Part shown: positions 52,882 to 64,000 of the stretch, in pieces
How positions within the stretch are numbered: the stretch's first letter is position 1
Layout of the letters: every line of letters begins with the position of its first letter
From: Craterostigma plantagineum
Taxonomy: Eukaryota; Streptophyta; Magnoliopsida; Lamiales; Linderniaceae
DNA: 64,000 bases
Assembly (NCBI GenBank): GCA_027422505.1
Contig: JAPQWV010000674.1
Coordinates: forward strand, 124,001-188,000
Reading direction: 5' to 3'
Position numbers and translations under genes: made by a program
Notes under the pieces: generated by a model
Databases searched by the model: none
Told to the model about the DNA's origin: nothing
Seen by the model: the letters and a program-made list of their open reading frames with translations, nothing else

Positions 52882-54130
52882 ATGGATGCTTACTCGCTTG
52901 GTAATGACAACCGTCCCCCGATAGTTAAGAGAGGCAAATACACAGTATGGCGAAGCCATTTTCTGAACTTTATAAAGCTAAAAGATCAAGCAGAAGACCT
53001 TCTCTTATCACTTGAGCAAGGTCCACCTCAGTTCTGGGTAAATGTACCAGGTGGGTAATCCACCAATTCCCGCCTCTAGACGACTCAAAGAGCCTAGAGA
53101 ATACACCGCAGAGGAAAAAGTGAGACCTAAGGCTGATCTGATAGCCAAGAACACTCTAATGCAGGGCATCCCAAACCACATTTTTTTGCCAGATCGGCAG
53201 CATTCCAACAGCTAAGGGAATGTGGGATGAGCTGCATAAGATGATGCGAAGGACAGAAGTCGATATGAAGGCCAAGAAGGCTAATATTTTCACAGCTTAC
53301 GACTCTTTCAGAGCTAAACCCGAGGAATGCTTACATGATCTCTATCAGAGATATCTCACACTCTTGAATGAGATGAGGAAAATAGAAATCACTAAGACCA
53401 ACATGGAAACCAGCATTCAATTTCTTTCCTCTCTGCCCTCAGAATGGAAGAAGATATCCACTCAAATCAGACAAAATAAAGATATTGAGGAGTTGGATAT
53501 CCACGCCATGTTCGACAATCTCGCGCAACACGAGGAAGATACAAGCGAGATTCAGAAGGAGCAGAATGGCAAACTTATCAAATACAAGTTGCCCTAGTCT
53601 CATAGAAGAGAAGCTCCAAACCACGAAAAGAGAAGATCATCAAGCCTCCTATCCCCTCGTAGTCTGAAGTCGAATCAGACTCAGATAGGGAGCCAAACAT
53701 GAAAATCGCTGGGAAAGCAGTTGGCTCTCATCGGAAAAATGATGAGCAAACAACACTTCAAGAAGAAGTCCTCATCATCAGCCAATCGACCAAGTGCTTT
53801 AACTGCGGGAAACCAGGTCATTGTGCCAGAGAATGCACTCTCCCAAAGAAAAGAGATGCCAACTACTACTCCAGGAAGCTTCAACTCACAAAACAAAAGG
53901 AAGCTGGAGTAGCTCTAAAGGCAGAACAAGACCACTGGCTCGAGGATACGTCTATCTTAGGGGAAGAGAATCTAGCCCTCATGGCCTGCCTGGACGAGAA
54001 CTCTGACGCCGAAACCACCAACCAGACGGACGAAAACCAGGCATCCGAACCTTCTAAGGAGGTAGTTTCTCCTTCCACATTATTGACCATGTTAGAATCA
54101 TATCAAAAGCATACACTAACATGAAACGTG
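52882..54130 (+). pseudogene. gag of element D, first part
   Basis: MDAYSLGNDNRPPIVKRGKY opens the capsid domain. About 15 bases lost near 53052 end the frame at 53058. Further frames at 53220-53597 (LYQRYLTLLNEMRKIEITKTNMET, SSLPSEWKK) and 53699-54124 carry the domain on to the CCHC knuckle CFNCGKPGHCAREC (53795-53836) and LALMACLDEN. The reading dissolves after STLLTMLESYQK. Confidence 0.82.
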
Positions 54131-54444
54131 AGCAGAAAAGAATAAAGAAAGTAGAGAATAAACTTTCTAAGTCTTAGGAGAAAATCGCTAGTCTCGAATC
54201 AGAACTTAGAAGCTCTAGTACAAAAATAGACTAAGAGCTTACATTTTACAGAGAAACCAAAACCTCCGATAGAGCAACATAATGAAAAAATCAAGGAACT
54301 AGAAGCCTCAATTTTAGGACAACTATAATCGTTTGGTTAGAAGAAAGAAACCACATCTCATTCAAGAGTGTGTAATTATGAGAGATCTAAACGCTTGTAA
54401 TGCCGCCAAATTAGTGATAACGGAAGCATTCCTTATCTAGGAAG
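54131..54444 (+). pseudogene. scrambled gag coiled-coil fragments of element D
   Basis: Short pieces of the coiled coil (KREQKRIKKVENK, IASLESELRSS) and of the later CVIMRDLNACNAAKL segment lie side by side, separated by deletions. They form the bridge between the two copies of the nucleocapsid region. Confidence 0.6.
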
Positions 54445-55346
54445 AAAATATCCACTCAAATCAGACAAACCAAAGACCTTGAGGAGTTGGATATCCACGC
54501 CATGTTCGACAATTTCGCACAACACGAGGAGGATATCAGCGAGATTCAGAAGGAGCAGAAGGGCAAACTTATCGAATATATGGTTGCCCTAGTCTCAGAG
54601 AAGAGAAGTTCAAAATCACGAAAAGAGAAGATCATCAAGCCTCCTACCCCCTCAGAGGCTAAAGATGAATCAGACTCAGACATGGAGCCAGACATGAAAT
54701 CGCTAGGAAAGCAGTTGGCTCTCATTGGAAAAATGATGAGCAAACAATACTTCAAGAAGAAGTCCTCATCATCAGCCAATCGAGTTCGACCTCAAGCTCA
54801 AAGAACAAAGAACGTGCACCTGAGACCTCCTAAGTCAAGAACACCATAGAACCGACCAAGTGCTTTAACTGCGGGAAACCAAGTCACTATGCCAGCAAAT
54901 ACACTCTCCCAAAGAAGAGAGATGACAAATACTACTCCTGGAAGCTTCAAATCACAAAACAAAAGGAAGCTGGAGTAGCTCTAATGGCAGAGCAAGACCA
55001 CTAGCTCGAGAATACGTCTAGCTCAGAAGAAGAGAATCTAGCCCTCATGGCCCGCCTGGACGAGAACTCTGATGCCGAAACATCAACCAGGCGGACGAAG
55101 ACCAGGCATCCAAACCATCTCAGGAGGTAGTTTCTCCTTCCACATTATTGACCATGTTAGAATCGTATCAACTAGCATACACTAACACGAAACGTGAACA
55201 GAAAAGCGTAAAGGAAGTAGAGAAGGAATTAACCAAGTCCAGGGAGGAAATAGCTAGTCTCAAAGATAAGCTTAAAAGCTCTAGTGCGAAAATAGATAAA
55301 CTAACTAAGAGCTTAAGAATAAGTGAGACTAGGATCCCTCTACTAG
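54445..55346 (+). pseudogene. gag nucleocapsid region of element D, second copy
   Basis: From KISTQIRQTKDLEELDIHAMFDN it repeats the segment that begins at 53450, through KSLGKQLALIGKMMSKQYFKKK and a knuckle in which the final Cys is Tyr (54861-54902, CFNCGKPSHYASKY). LALMARLDEN and TMLESYQLAYTNTKREQ follow, then an open coiled-coil frame from 55148. The duplication is ~0.7 kb. The second copy is closer to a normal gag downstream, but its zinc knuckle is defective. Confidence 0.8.
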
Positions 55347-55351
55347 AGACG
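55347..55351. repeat. target-site duplication AGACG (left)
   Basis: It is repeated at 55702-55706 after TCCTTACA. Confidence 0.9.
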
Positions 55352-55701
55352 TGTAAGATCCCGTCCGAAGAGAAAAATCAAAGAACGATCGAAGGAAAAG
55401 AGATAGAGATTCGAGAGAGATTGATAGCGGAGAAGAAGAACTTATAGATTTGAGGAAGAAGAAGAGCTAAGATTGAGGGGGAGAGATAGAATGAGATCGA
55501 GAGAGATGTAAAGATTAGAGAAGGGATAATTCATTTTGCTTAATCCCAACCCATACATGCATCGACAGTTTATATAGCAGCATAGTAATTTGGGCTAATT
55601 AAATCTAAGGCCCATTTACACATATAATAGAATAACGGAATTGCACAAGCCCAATCCCAAGCGTTCAGCCAATCCCGACCCTCTTCACTTGTGTCCTTAC
55701 A
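55352..55701 (-). mobile_element. 350-bp solo LTR (unassigned family)
   Basis: TGTAAGATCC at the left, CCTTACA at the right, and a perfect 5-bp duplication. On the minus strand it shows CTATATAAAC (TATA box) near 55573, followed by a long CT-rich tract with TCTCTCTCGATCTC words, as in the R-U5 part of a plant LTR. No such sequence occurs elsewhere in the window. The size suits a small copia or TRIM element. A chance frame on the plus strand (55148-55447) runs partly into it. Confidence 0.85.
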
Positions 55702-57276
55702 AGACGCATGAAATGAAAGTTAAGGAATTAGAAGACATACTAGAAAATAACTGTAATTGTTTAGTTAGGAATCTCAATGAGAAAGCTGGCCTCAATTGTA
55801 GGTTAACAGAAACGACAACTAAGATCACGACATAGAAGCTCAACTAGATCAAACTAATACTAAGGTGTGTAAACTCACAAAAGAACTAGACGCCTGTGAA
55901 GCTGCCAAATTAACGGTAGAAAATAATTTTACTCTATTAGGAGAAGAGCGTAATAAGATATACGCTAAAGTTAAGAAATTAGAAGATCTTCTTGTAAAAA
56001 GGGGACAAACTGATCAAACAATATTCTTGAATCAACCCATGAACCAAGATTTCTATGACTATAAATTTGGCTTAGGCTTTGAAAATCAACGATGCTTGTC
56101 AAAAGTTGATTGCAAACAACTTTACGATGTCAAGTACATGGGTTTAGGATTAACGAATCTCATGGTCTTTACTAACGCAGAAGAAGTAGATGCTTTAGAA
56201 GAAGCGAAGAGAAAAACCAAAACTAGGGTTGAAATCCCCTTCTCCTACACCTAGTTGAATCAAAGCTACAAAACTAGGGATCTTCCCAAGAGTTTGAGGT
56301 TTGACTCAACTCACCTTCAAGAAGATCATTCTATAATAAGGGAAGCACAAATGCATATTCTAAAAATTCTCTCTACATTCCTCTTATAGTTCGGAAAAAA
56401 GAAGCATTAAGAGCCTCGTTAGAAAAAGAAAGAGAGATGGAATCTCTCGAAGCTTCTCCATCCCACAAGCTATTTCTCACGCAACTCACTCAACTAATAA
56501 GATCGCTCTAAAAAGCGTGAAGAAAGAAAAAGCGCCGTCGAAAGATCAGAAACTTAAAAATAATATTTTGAAAAGCTCTGACTATAATACTGCTTCACTT
56601 ACATCTACAAGGAGCGTAGGGCCCGCACTAGAGTCGACGGTGAGAGTGTCAAGTTTAAAAATAGCGAATGTGTCCGTAGATTTGAATGCTTCTAATAATA
56701 TTTCTCCTTCTGTACAAATAAAAGACACTCGTAGAAATCAAAGATCTGTTTCATCTCTTCAAATAATTGCTTCTACATGTTCTCTTCAGCCAACCACTTT
56801 TAGAAGCACTAATTTCGAAATAGGCTCTTCATCAGCAATAAAAAATAATCATTCTAAAACAAATGTCTCTTGGAAGACCCATAGGAAACAATATCCAACC
56901 ATTAAGAAAGCATATGGCGCTATTCATGCTTGTTCTCACCTAAGTATCCCGTTAGGATTGTCTCCCCCAAGCACCTTAGGAGATTATCTAATGAAAAGAT
57001 CTTTTCCTCGGTCAAGCCTACCAAAGCATTTGTCCGTGCTGAAATTACTCTTCCCTGCAAGGTTCAACCAAATTGGTTCCTAAATCTCCGCCTAGGACGA
57101 CAAAAGCCAAAAGGGACAAGTCTCCTATAGAGGCAAAACCCCAACCCACTTCTCCAAAAGTGCAATGGGTTATTAAGACTCTTCCAAAAATAGATTTAGG
57201 AGTCATATCTGAACCCAAAATTAAATCTGCTAATCCGAGAGGACCCATGCTTAAGTGGGTACCTAAAGCTCTCTAA
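55702..57276 (+). pseudogene. gag of element D, C-terminal part
   Basis: It resumes after the solo LTR with KELEDILENNCNCLVRNLNEKAGLNCRL. The frame at 55865-56254 continues the coiled coil and a FYDYKFGLGFENQRCL / LYDVKYMGLGLTNL block, and 56517-57083 the Ser/Lys-rich tail. Frameshifts lie near 55830, 56260 and 57070. The last frame ends KWVPKAL and TAA (57274-57276), followed by TTGTTTTTGCAG and the +1 protease frame. Identity to B rises abruptly from about 57090. Confidence 0.85.
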
Positions 57277-57289
57277 ATTGTTTTTGCAG

Positions 57290-57660
57290 ATCCATCATGT
57301 GTAATACCTCGACTCTGGTTGCTCCACACACATGACTGGTAAACAAGAGCTGCTGAGCAACTACAAAGACCGACCAAATGGCAAAGTCAGATTTGGGAAC
57401 AACGATTCAGCCCCGATTCTAGGACTTGGGGATAACATTCTGAAGAATCTGACCGTCAAAGATGTCTCATACGTCGAAGGCCTCCGCCACAACTTGTTCA
57501 GCATAGGCCAATTCTGTGACAAAGGCTTCCAGGTGATCTTCCATGCCGACCGGTGCAGAATTTTGGATAGTCAGGACACAGAACTCCTTCAAGGACTTCG
57601 GAGATCCAATCTTTACACGATCAACCTGACATCCGTTCGGCCCTCGACAGCAATATGCCT
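57290..57660 (+). pseudogene. protease and pre-integrase of element D
   Basis: TAA at 57302-57304 replaces the Trp before YLDSG, as in B; DSG itself (57311-57319) is intact. Unlike B, the Glu codon after DSQDT is kept, so the frame runs on through ELLQGLRRSNLYTINLTSV to RPSTAICLISQIDLQ and into the integrase zinc domain (frame 57332-57787). Confidence 0.87.
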
Positions 57661-58345
57661 CATTTCTCAGATTGATTTACAGAGTAACAGCCTATGGCAT
57701 CAACAACTGTCTCATCTAAACATGAAAGCTCTCCAACGTCTTTCTACGAAAACGTTGGTTCACGGTCCTATACAACTACAAAGGTAGCATCATTGTTCGG
57801 CATGTCACCTAGGAAAAATGAAGCGAGCATCTCATCACGTCAAGCAAAATGCGTCTACTTCTCGACCATTGGAACCAATTCACATGGATCTCTGTGGTCC
57901 GATGCAGACTCAGAGTATCAATGGAAGAAAGTATGTCCTAGTGATTGTAGATGACTATTCTCACTACACGTGGACAAAGTTCCTCCGAACGAAAGATGAG
58001 ACCGGTGACTTGATTATCAATTTTGTGAACACAACTCAAAATCTGCAGCAACAGACTATTCAAGGTGTTAGAACAGACAACGGCACTGAGTTCAAGAACA
58101 ATCACCTCAGTGAGTTTTATCAGAAACTTGGAATAAGTCAACAATTTTCAGCCGCCAAAACACCTCAACAAAATGGGGTCGTTGAAAGGAAAAATCAAAC
58201 ACTAGTGGAAGCCGCTCGTACAATCTTATCCAATCGGGACTTTCACACTTTCTATGGGCTGAAGCAGTCAATACCGCTTGTTCACTCAAAACAGGACGGT
58301 GGTTCACAAACGGTTCAACAAGACTCCGTACGAGATTGTGAATAA
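57661..58345 (+). pseudogene. integrase of element D
   Basis: The zinc domain begins LWHQQLSHLNMKALQ; a frameshift near 57785 separates it from GKMKRASHHV. The core has all three acidic residues (HMDLCGPM, RTDNGTEF, QNGVVERKNQT). A shared frameshift after HTF moves AEAVNT out of frame. D keeps the 29 bases lost from B, so the TPYEIVNNRVPNISFLKVLGCKCFV module is complete in the next frame. Confidence 0.88.
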
Positions 58346-59030
58346 TAGAGTGCCCAACATCTCTTTTCTTAAAGTCTTAGGGTGCAAGTGCTTTGTGGCG
58401 AACGACCGAGAGCAACGTGCAAAGTTCGACCCTAAAGCATTCGAAGCTACATTTGTCGGGTATTCTTCAACATCAAAAGCATACCGAGTATACATCAAGT
58501 CCAATCGAACTATTAAGGAAAGCTATAATGTCACCTTCCACGAAGTGGCAGAAATGGCTTCTGGTCAACTCAGTCCAGGACCCGTGCCTAACCCGTTGGT
58601 TCCTGCTCAATTCAGTTCAGGACCCGTGCTCAACCCATTGGCTTATGAAGACAACATTTCAGAACCCGTAATCACTAGTGTGTTGGCACAAAACCAACAG
58701 AAGATGGCAACAAGTTCAGGATCAGTGTCAGACGAAGCAACGAGACTTGCAATAGACGACTTGGATTCTCTCTTCGAACCGGTATATCGATCATACACGA
58801 CTACACCTACAATGGATTCTCCACCGAACGAGACCGACGTACCAAGTTCATATCACACCTCTACCCCACCCGATTCAGAACAGCCACAGAATACCGAAGA
58901 ACCTACAGTGGTCATCGAGGAAGTATCATCAGAGACGATCAATCCAAGTGCAGGATTGGAACTTCCTCAGACAAATTATCAACTGGAGACTATAGGCAAT
59001 CCAGATCCACAGATGACTGACGCATAGACT
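58278..59030 (+). pseudogene. integrase C-terminus and linker of element D
   Basis: One open frame of about 249 codons covers the post-core module (KRFNKTPYEIV, KCFVANDREQRAKFDPK, FVGYSSTSKAYRVY). The full linker follows, with two GPVxNPL repeats, LAIDDLDSLFEP, and an acidic Pro/Ser/Glu tail ending QMTDA at TAG 59025-59027. It is the only complete version of this region in the window and serves as the reference for the deletions in A, B and G. Confidence 0.87.
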
Positions 59031-59935
59031 TCAGCCTTGCCTCATGAGCGCAAGTGGACGAGAGGCCACCCGGTTGTTCAGATAATTGGCGATCCTTCGG
59101 TTGGTGTGAGGACACGTCATCAACATAGTCTTTTCAGTTGCTTCCTGAGCCAAAACGAGCCTACCAAAGTAGCAGACTCACTTCGAGACCCGGATTGGAC
59201 AAATGCAATGCAAGAGGAAATCAATCAATTCGAACGACTTCAAGTGTGGACCTTGGTACCCCGTCCACATGGGAAAACAGTGGTCGGAACTAAATGGGTT
59301 TTCAAGAATAAGAAAAATGAAGATGGTGAAATGATCCGGAACAAAGCAATGCTAGTTGCTAAGGGATACAATCAACAGGAAGGCATCGACTACGACGAGA
59401 CTTATGCTCCTGTTGCCCGTATCGAAGCTATCCCCCTCCTGCTGGCTTATGAGGCTCACAAAGACTTCAAAGTCTATCAGATGGATGTTAAAACCGCCTT
59501 TCTCAACGGCGTGTTAAAAGAAGAAGTCTACGTCGCTCAGCCGGAAGGTTTCGTTGATCAAGAACATCCCGATCACATCTATCGCTTGGACAAAGCTCTC
59601 TATGCACTAAAACAAACCCCACGTGCTTGGTACGATGTCCTGAGTGTTTTCCGTGAAGTCTGGATTCATACGAGGTACGGTAGACACAACCCTCTTCATT
59701 AAATGGCATGAAAAGGATCCGATGGCCGTCCAAGTATACGTCGATGACATCATCTTCGGATCAACAAATCGTCGGCTCTGCAAGAAGTTTGGAGATACAT
59801 GAAGAGCAAATTCGAGATGAGTCACATGGGAGAGATGCAATTTTTCTTAGGCCTTCGAGTCAGGAAGCTCAATGATGGAATTTTCATCAGTCAGACAAAA
59901 TAAATCAAGGATATTCTGAAGAAGTTTCATCAAAA
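59031..59935 (+). pseudogene. reverse transcriptase of element D
   Basis: [21 protein letters not shown] leads into [44 protein letters not shown] and [15 protein letters not shown], with YVDD at 59737-59748. It carries the same [11 protein letters not shown] frameshift, the same one-base loss before ATGAAGAGC, and the same TAA in SQTK(Y) as B. Confidence 0.9.
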
Positions 59936-60640
59936 CCAGAGCAAGCCTCTCAGCACTCCTATGTCACCAAGCTGCAAGTTGGATGCCGATCCCTCTGGTA
60001 AATCGGTCGACATCACACTGTATCGTACAATTATTGGATCTCTTCTCTACCTCACTTCGAGCCGGCCGGATATAATGTTTGCCACCTGCTTGTGTGCTCG
60101 CGGTCAAAAGAATTCTACGCTACCTTAATGGCACCTCTACCCTTGGCCTATGGTATCCAAAGGGTGCGAATTTCAAACTTATCGGCTACACTGACGCTGA
60201 CTATGCAGGTTGTCGAATGGACAGGAAAAGCACGTCCGGCGGCGCTCAATTTCTAGGAGAAAAGCTGGTCTGCTGGTCATCCAAAAAGCAGAACTGTGTG
60301 TCCACTTCGACGGCCGAAGCAGAATACGTAGCTGCCGCCAGTCGTTGCTCGCAGATGCTATGGATCCGGACATAGCTTCGCGATTATGGGTACAATCTAA
60401 ATAATATACCCATATATAGTGATAGTCAAAGTGCAATCGCCACTACTTGCAATCCTGTTCATCATTCACGCACAAAACACATAGACATTAGATATCATTT
60501 TATCAAAGATCACGTAGGAAAAGGCACGATGGAGATGTACTTTGTGAACACGGAGTTTCAACTAGCCGAAATTTTCACCAAGGCCATGGATGAGAAACGA
60601 TTCCAATTCCTTGTCGGAAAATTAGGCGCTGAATCTTCCG
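59936..60640 (+). pseudogene. RNase H of element D
   Basis: YTDADYAGCRMDRKSTSGG and STAEAEYVAAASRC keep the first Asp and the Glu. The same ~34-base loss as in B lies near 60095, and TAG follows WIRT (60373-60375). The last part (TKHIDIRYHF, MYFVNTEFQLAEIFTKAMDEK) is readable across a stop. Confidence 0.87.
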
Positions 60641-63600
60641 TAATATGTGCATTACCTGATCTTCTGTGCTATCACATGCTCTATTCTATGTGTTTTCTAT
60701 GCTTATTTGTCCTTGTCTTGCGTGATAAAAATAATAATAATAAAAAATAAAATAAAAAATATATATATATATATATAATATAATGGGGTATGACGAAATC
60801 CTTTAGGATGCTTTGATCTAAAGTCACCAAGAATTTTACCCCGACATGCGATCGATTTAATTGCTTAAATTTTGTCAGTATAAGTCGCATTCTTGTGTCT
60901 AAAAGGTCATTTGATTGTTCCACTAGACACAAAGTCACTCTACATGCGTGAGGATTCAAGCCTTGTTCCTTTTTCCTTTCTTGGATCTACTTCTTGAGTG
61001 AGTCACACATAAATTACTTGTCTTACCTAGTGATTCTTGGTGTCGTACTCATCTTGCTTTTGATCGTTAGGAAAATGATAAGGGAGTTTAGGATATTCCT
61101 CATTCGGCCTTATATAAATTCCCCCACGTTTGCCCTTAGTCATCCACTTTGAGCCTTCTTCGACGTCTTTTTCTTCATTTGAAATCCATTCCCAGCCTTC
61201 AACCGAATTCTATACTCTTCAAATGGTTGTTCAAACGAGAAAATGAGGTGGAGATAACAAAAGAAAAGTAGAATGATGACAAAAGAAGGCATTGCTCAAC
61301 GCGCAAAGACCAAAGGAACCGGCCTTCCGACTACCTTGTAGAAAGTGGCATGGTTCCTGCTGCGAACTTCTCCAACGATAATCTCGTACGCTCGTCAGAA
61401 CGGCTGGAAGAGGAGCACCATGAAGTGAACTTCTCCAACGATAATCCGATCTTATATCGGGAAACGAGAAGAGGAGCGCAGCCTCGGGTACGAATTCCAT
61501 AACCGTGAACTTTTCCAAAAAGATAATCTCTGAAACCTCTCTAGGAATTAAGAGAAGAGGAGCACGGTATCGGCCCGAGAACCAACGAGAAGAACTTCGC
61601 CTATGATAATATCCTATAGCCTCTTGGAGAAGCGGAGCTTCAACTTGAGCATAACATAAAAAGGGATAGTTCTTAAAAGAAAAAGAGGGAGAAAAGATTG
61701 AAAAGAAGAAAGACGCCGAAAAAAAAAGGAGACGGACGTAGTAGAAATGGAAGATGACGAAGAGATAAGCTCACTTTCCTCTAAATTCCTTCCATTCTAA
61801 GTCCTAGCCAAACTAAAACCTTTACACCCCTTTTATTCCAATCGACGGTCTCTCGCTTGGGTGAAATGATTAAACACGCCTCGATCACAGGTAAATTGAC
61901 TTGAAACTGCTTGTGTTGACTTGAGTGATAAAAATATAAAAATCCCAAGATAGAAATTATTGAACGCAAGAGAGTTGTCGAAATGGAGCAGTCTATGAAC
62001 TTAGGACTTTAGTTTGACGACAAGACTTGACGGCATTTTCTTCTTTCAAATGTCTCGTAAAATTTTAAGAATGACGATTGATCGAAGCAAAATAATCTGA
62101 CCCCATACTATAATAATAGTAAAACAGGAAAAAAATAATAATAAATATATATATATATATATACTATATATAGGTAAATAAAAAAAATAAAAAAAAATAA
62201 TAATAATGAAAATAAAAATTTTAAACTCATAAAATTTCGCACATTTTGACATGAAATGTTATGTTTCATATACGTTGAATTGAATAAATGCGAATTTCTT
62301 GGGTGTATCGCACATTCTAAATGCAATGTGATATTGCATTGGCACTGAATTGTTTAAATGCGATAAATTTTTCATTGCTCTTACCCTCACACAATATTTT
62401 AAGTTCATGTTTTCGGGGACCATGTATACGTGCTTACTTAGTAAATTTGTGTGTTATATGCTCGTGACTTGAATTGATTTCATATGCTTGCATAATTAGT
62501 CAATTCTTGCGCATTATTTGAGGGGGAGCAATATAAAAATCGTGGATTAGCTCCAAATATTCTCGACGTTTTTCTCTAAGTGTTTCAGATTCCTTCAAAC
62601 AAAATTACGGAGTGAGACGTCGACACTACAAAGAGATGAGCTAGACACAAGACCAAATATTTCAAAGATAAAATTGCCAAAAATAATTGCTGATTAACTC
62701 CATTATTACTAACGTTTATCTCTAAGTGGTACAGATTTTTAAACTTCTGCCAGGGGAGCTAGACGTTATTACACGGAAAATACAGGGAGTTAATTGCATT
62801 TATTTTAATTACTAAGGGGCAGCCTTACAATGGGTTTTATTTTGAAATAGGGGTCAATCTGAAATTTTTTAGAAGAACTTACTATCGAGAAACAGGATAT
62901 TAGAATTAATTAGCAATCTAAAGTTTCTCGCTCGTAAACAGTGTCGGGATCGATTTTGATTAACCGCGATAATTTGCGATCGAAAAAATGAATTTTTCGT
63001 GTGCAAATAGTAATGGGCATGATCCATTAAATCGCAAAATGTCAAATCACAAGCCCAACAACGAATTAATGCTAGTTAATAAAAGTTTAACTTTTATCAG
63101 TCGAAAAACTTTTTCTCACGCAAAACCTAATCGAAAAAAAACTCTCTCGCAAACTTTCTCAGACGATTCAAAAACCTTCAAAATCTTTCGATTTTCTCAC
63201 TTCAAATCGTCTGATTAAGGTAGAAATCGATTCGGTTAACGATTGCGAATGTTATAACTTGACTTGCATTTACATTCTGTAGTTTTTTTCGCATGTGTAG
63301 TTAAGATTTTTCGACTGTTCTTCAACAACCATTTAAACGTATACTGTTTCACTAAATTTAGGCATGCTTCTTGGATTTTCTGTGTTAAATGACTGTTGTT
63401 TAGATAGATTCGATGTTTTTGATGAAACAGATAGCGTAAATCGTTGGTAAATTTCCATCTGTTATGATAAAATGAGTTTCGATGAAACTGGGTATTCTGA
63501 AGTTTTGAAGCTGTCGAAGAACTTTGTCGATCGCAAATTATCTTAATTGGATTTCAATTCAATCGAGATACTATTTGTGTCGATTTAGTTTTCGATCGCA

Positions 63601-64000
63601 AAATTTTGACCTAGTCTTCACGATAAAAGATTTTGACCGTTAAACTTACCATCGAAAAATCCAATCATAATTTTCTGCGAGCGAAAAACATATGCACTGA
63701 AAAGATAATTTAAATGCAAATTCAAATCGAGCGTTAAACTTACCATCGCAAAATTAAAATTTCGATTTCATTTCGTTTCGGTCGCAAAAATTTAGCAGCG
63801 AAAATTAATTTTTCAATGCTTAATTTTTCGATCGTAAAATTCGCCACTTAGATTAAATTGATCGAAAAATTTCTCAACGATTGACATATTTTCATCGTTG
63901 ACCAATTTCTCGATAAATAAGTACAGTAGCGAAACTTTTTACTTACAATCGAAAATCACATACCGCTCGACAAATTTCAAATCGAAAAATTTTATTCAAT
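60641..64000 (+). other. 3' spacer of element D (continues beyond window)
   Basis: It is the same layout as B: AT microsatellites (about 60760 and 62142), the four-copy GAACTTCTCCAACGATAAT repeat (61364-61640), the purine tract AGGGGGAG (62521-62528) and TCGAAAAA-rich sequence to the end. Positions 63327-63907 fill the gap left in B by the truncated solo LTR. By analogy with B, aORF should start about 0.55 kb after the window ends. Confidence 0.72.

Larger units (their letters stand above)
51400..64000 (+). mobile_element. Ty1/copia element D (5' LTR to spacer, runs off window)
   Basis: LTR, primer-binding site, leader, gag with an internal duplication and a nested solo LTR, then protease to RNase H and spacer. 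The 5' part resembles A and C; from about 57090 to 63326 the sequence is nearly identical to B 19850-25663. It inserted into aORF of X on the opposite strand. The 3' end lies outside the window. Confidence 0.88.

Overview
This window is a transposable-element graveyard from a flowering plant, probably a eudicot. I see no single-copy host gene, no tRNA or rRNA gene and no CRISPR array. Nearly everything coherent is Ty1/copia: gag with a CCHC knuckle, then protease (DSG), integrase, reverse transcriptase (YVDD/YIDD) and RNase H in copia order, LTRs beginning TGTAGAAT and ending CCTAACA, and primer-binding sites of the TGGTATCAGAGC type. Every coding region carries stops, frameshifts or deletions. 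The density and nesting suggest a heterochromatic, retrotransposon-rich block.

Layout. 1-3194: a Tnt1-like copia deletion derivative with two long LTRs. 3195-3818: AT-rich filler. 3819-15643: element A (+), whose gag is split by a ~4.1 kb solo LTR (6567-10713, TSD GACAA) that itself contains a CACTA transposon (7396-8629, TSD CAC). 15644-29963: element B (+), whose 3' spacer holds a truncated solo LTR of the same family in the opposite orientation (25664-28404) and which ends inside an extra 3' ORF (called aORF here). 29959-34840: element E (-), joined tail to tail with B at a 5-bp microhomology. 34841-37854: element C (-). 37855-38194: a pol fragment G (-). 38195-51399: element X (-), of which the 3' LTR, the polypurine tract and pieces of aORF remain. 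X is split by element H (+, 40290-51008, TSD GTGGG), which holds another solo LTR (46924-49873, TSD TCCTC). 51400-64000: element D (+), inserted in X, running off the window and carrying a 350-bp solo LTR in gag (55352-55701, TSD AGACG).

Combining the decayed copies gives one ancestral plan for the main family: ~350-bp LTR, ~1-1.4 kb leader rich in TTTTTCGA/TCGAAAAA, gag (UBN2-type domain, CCHC knuckle, long coiled coil), a conserved gag stop, pol in the +1 frame (PR-IN-RT-RH), a >3 kb spacer with purine tracts and short repeats, aORF (perhaps ~900 codons), polypurine tract and 3' LTR. The points most worth a second look are the conserved stop/T-rich-CAG/+1-frame arrangement at the gag-pol boundary, splice-acceptor-like sites before aORF, an inverted repeat that places a TATA box on both strands of the LTR, and a ~6 kb block shared by B and D that carries the same inactivating lesions. 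No function beyond retrotransposition is supported for any of these.
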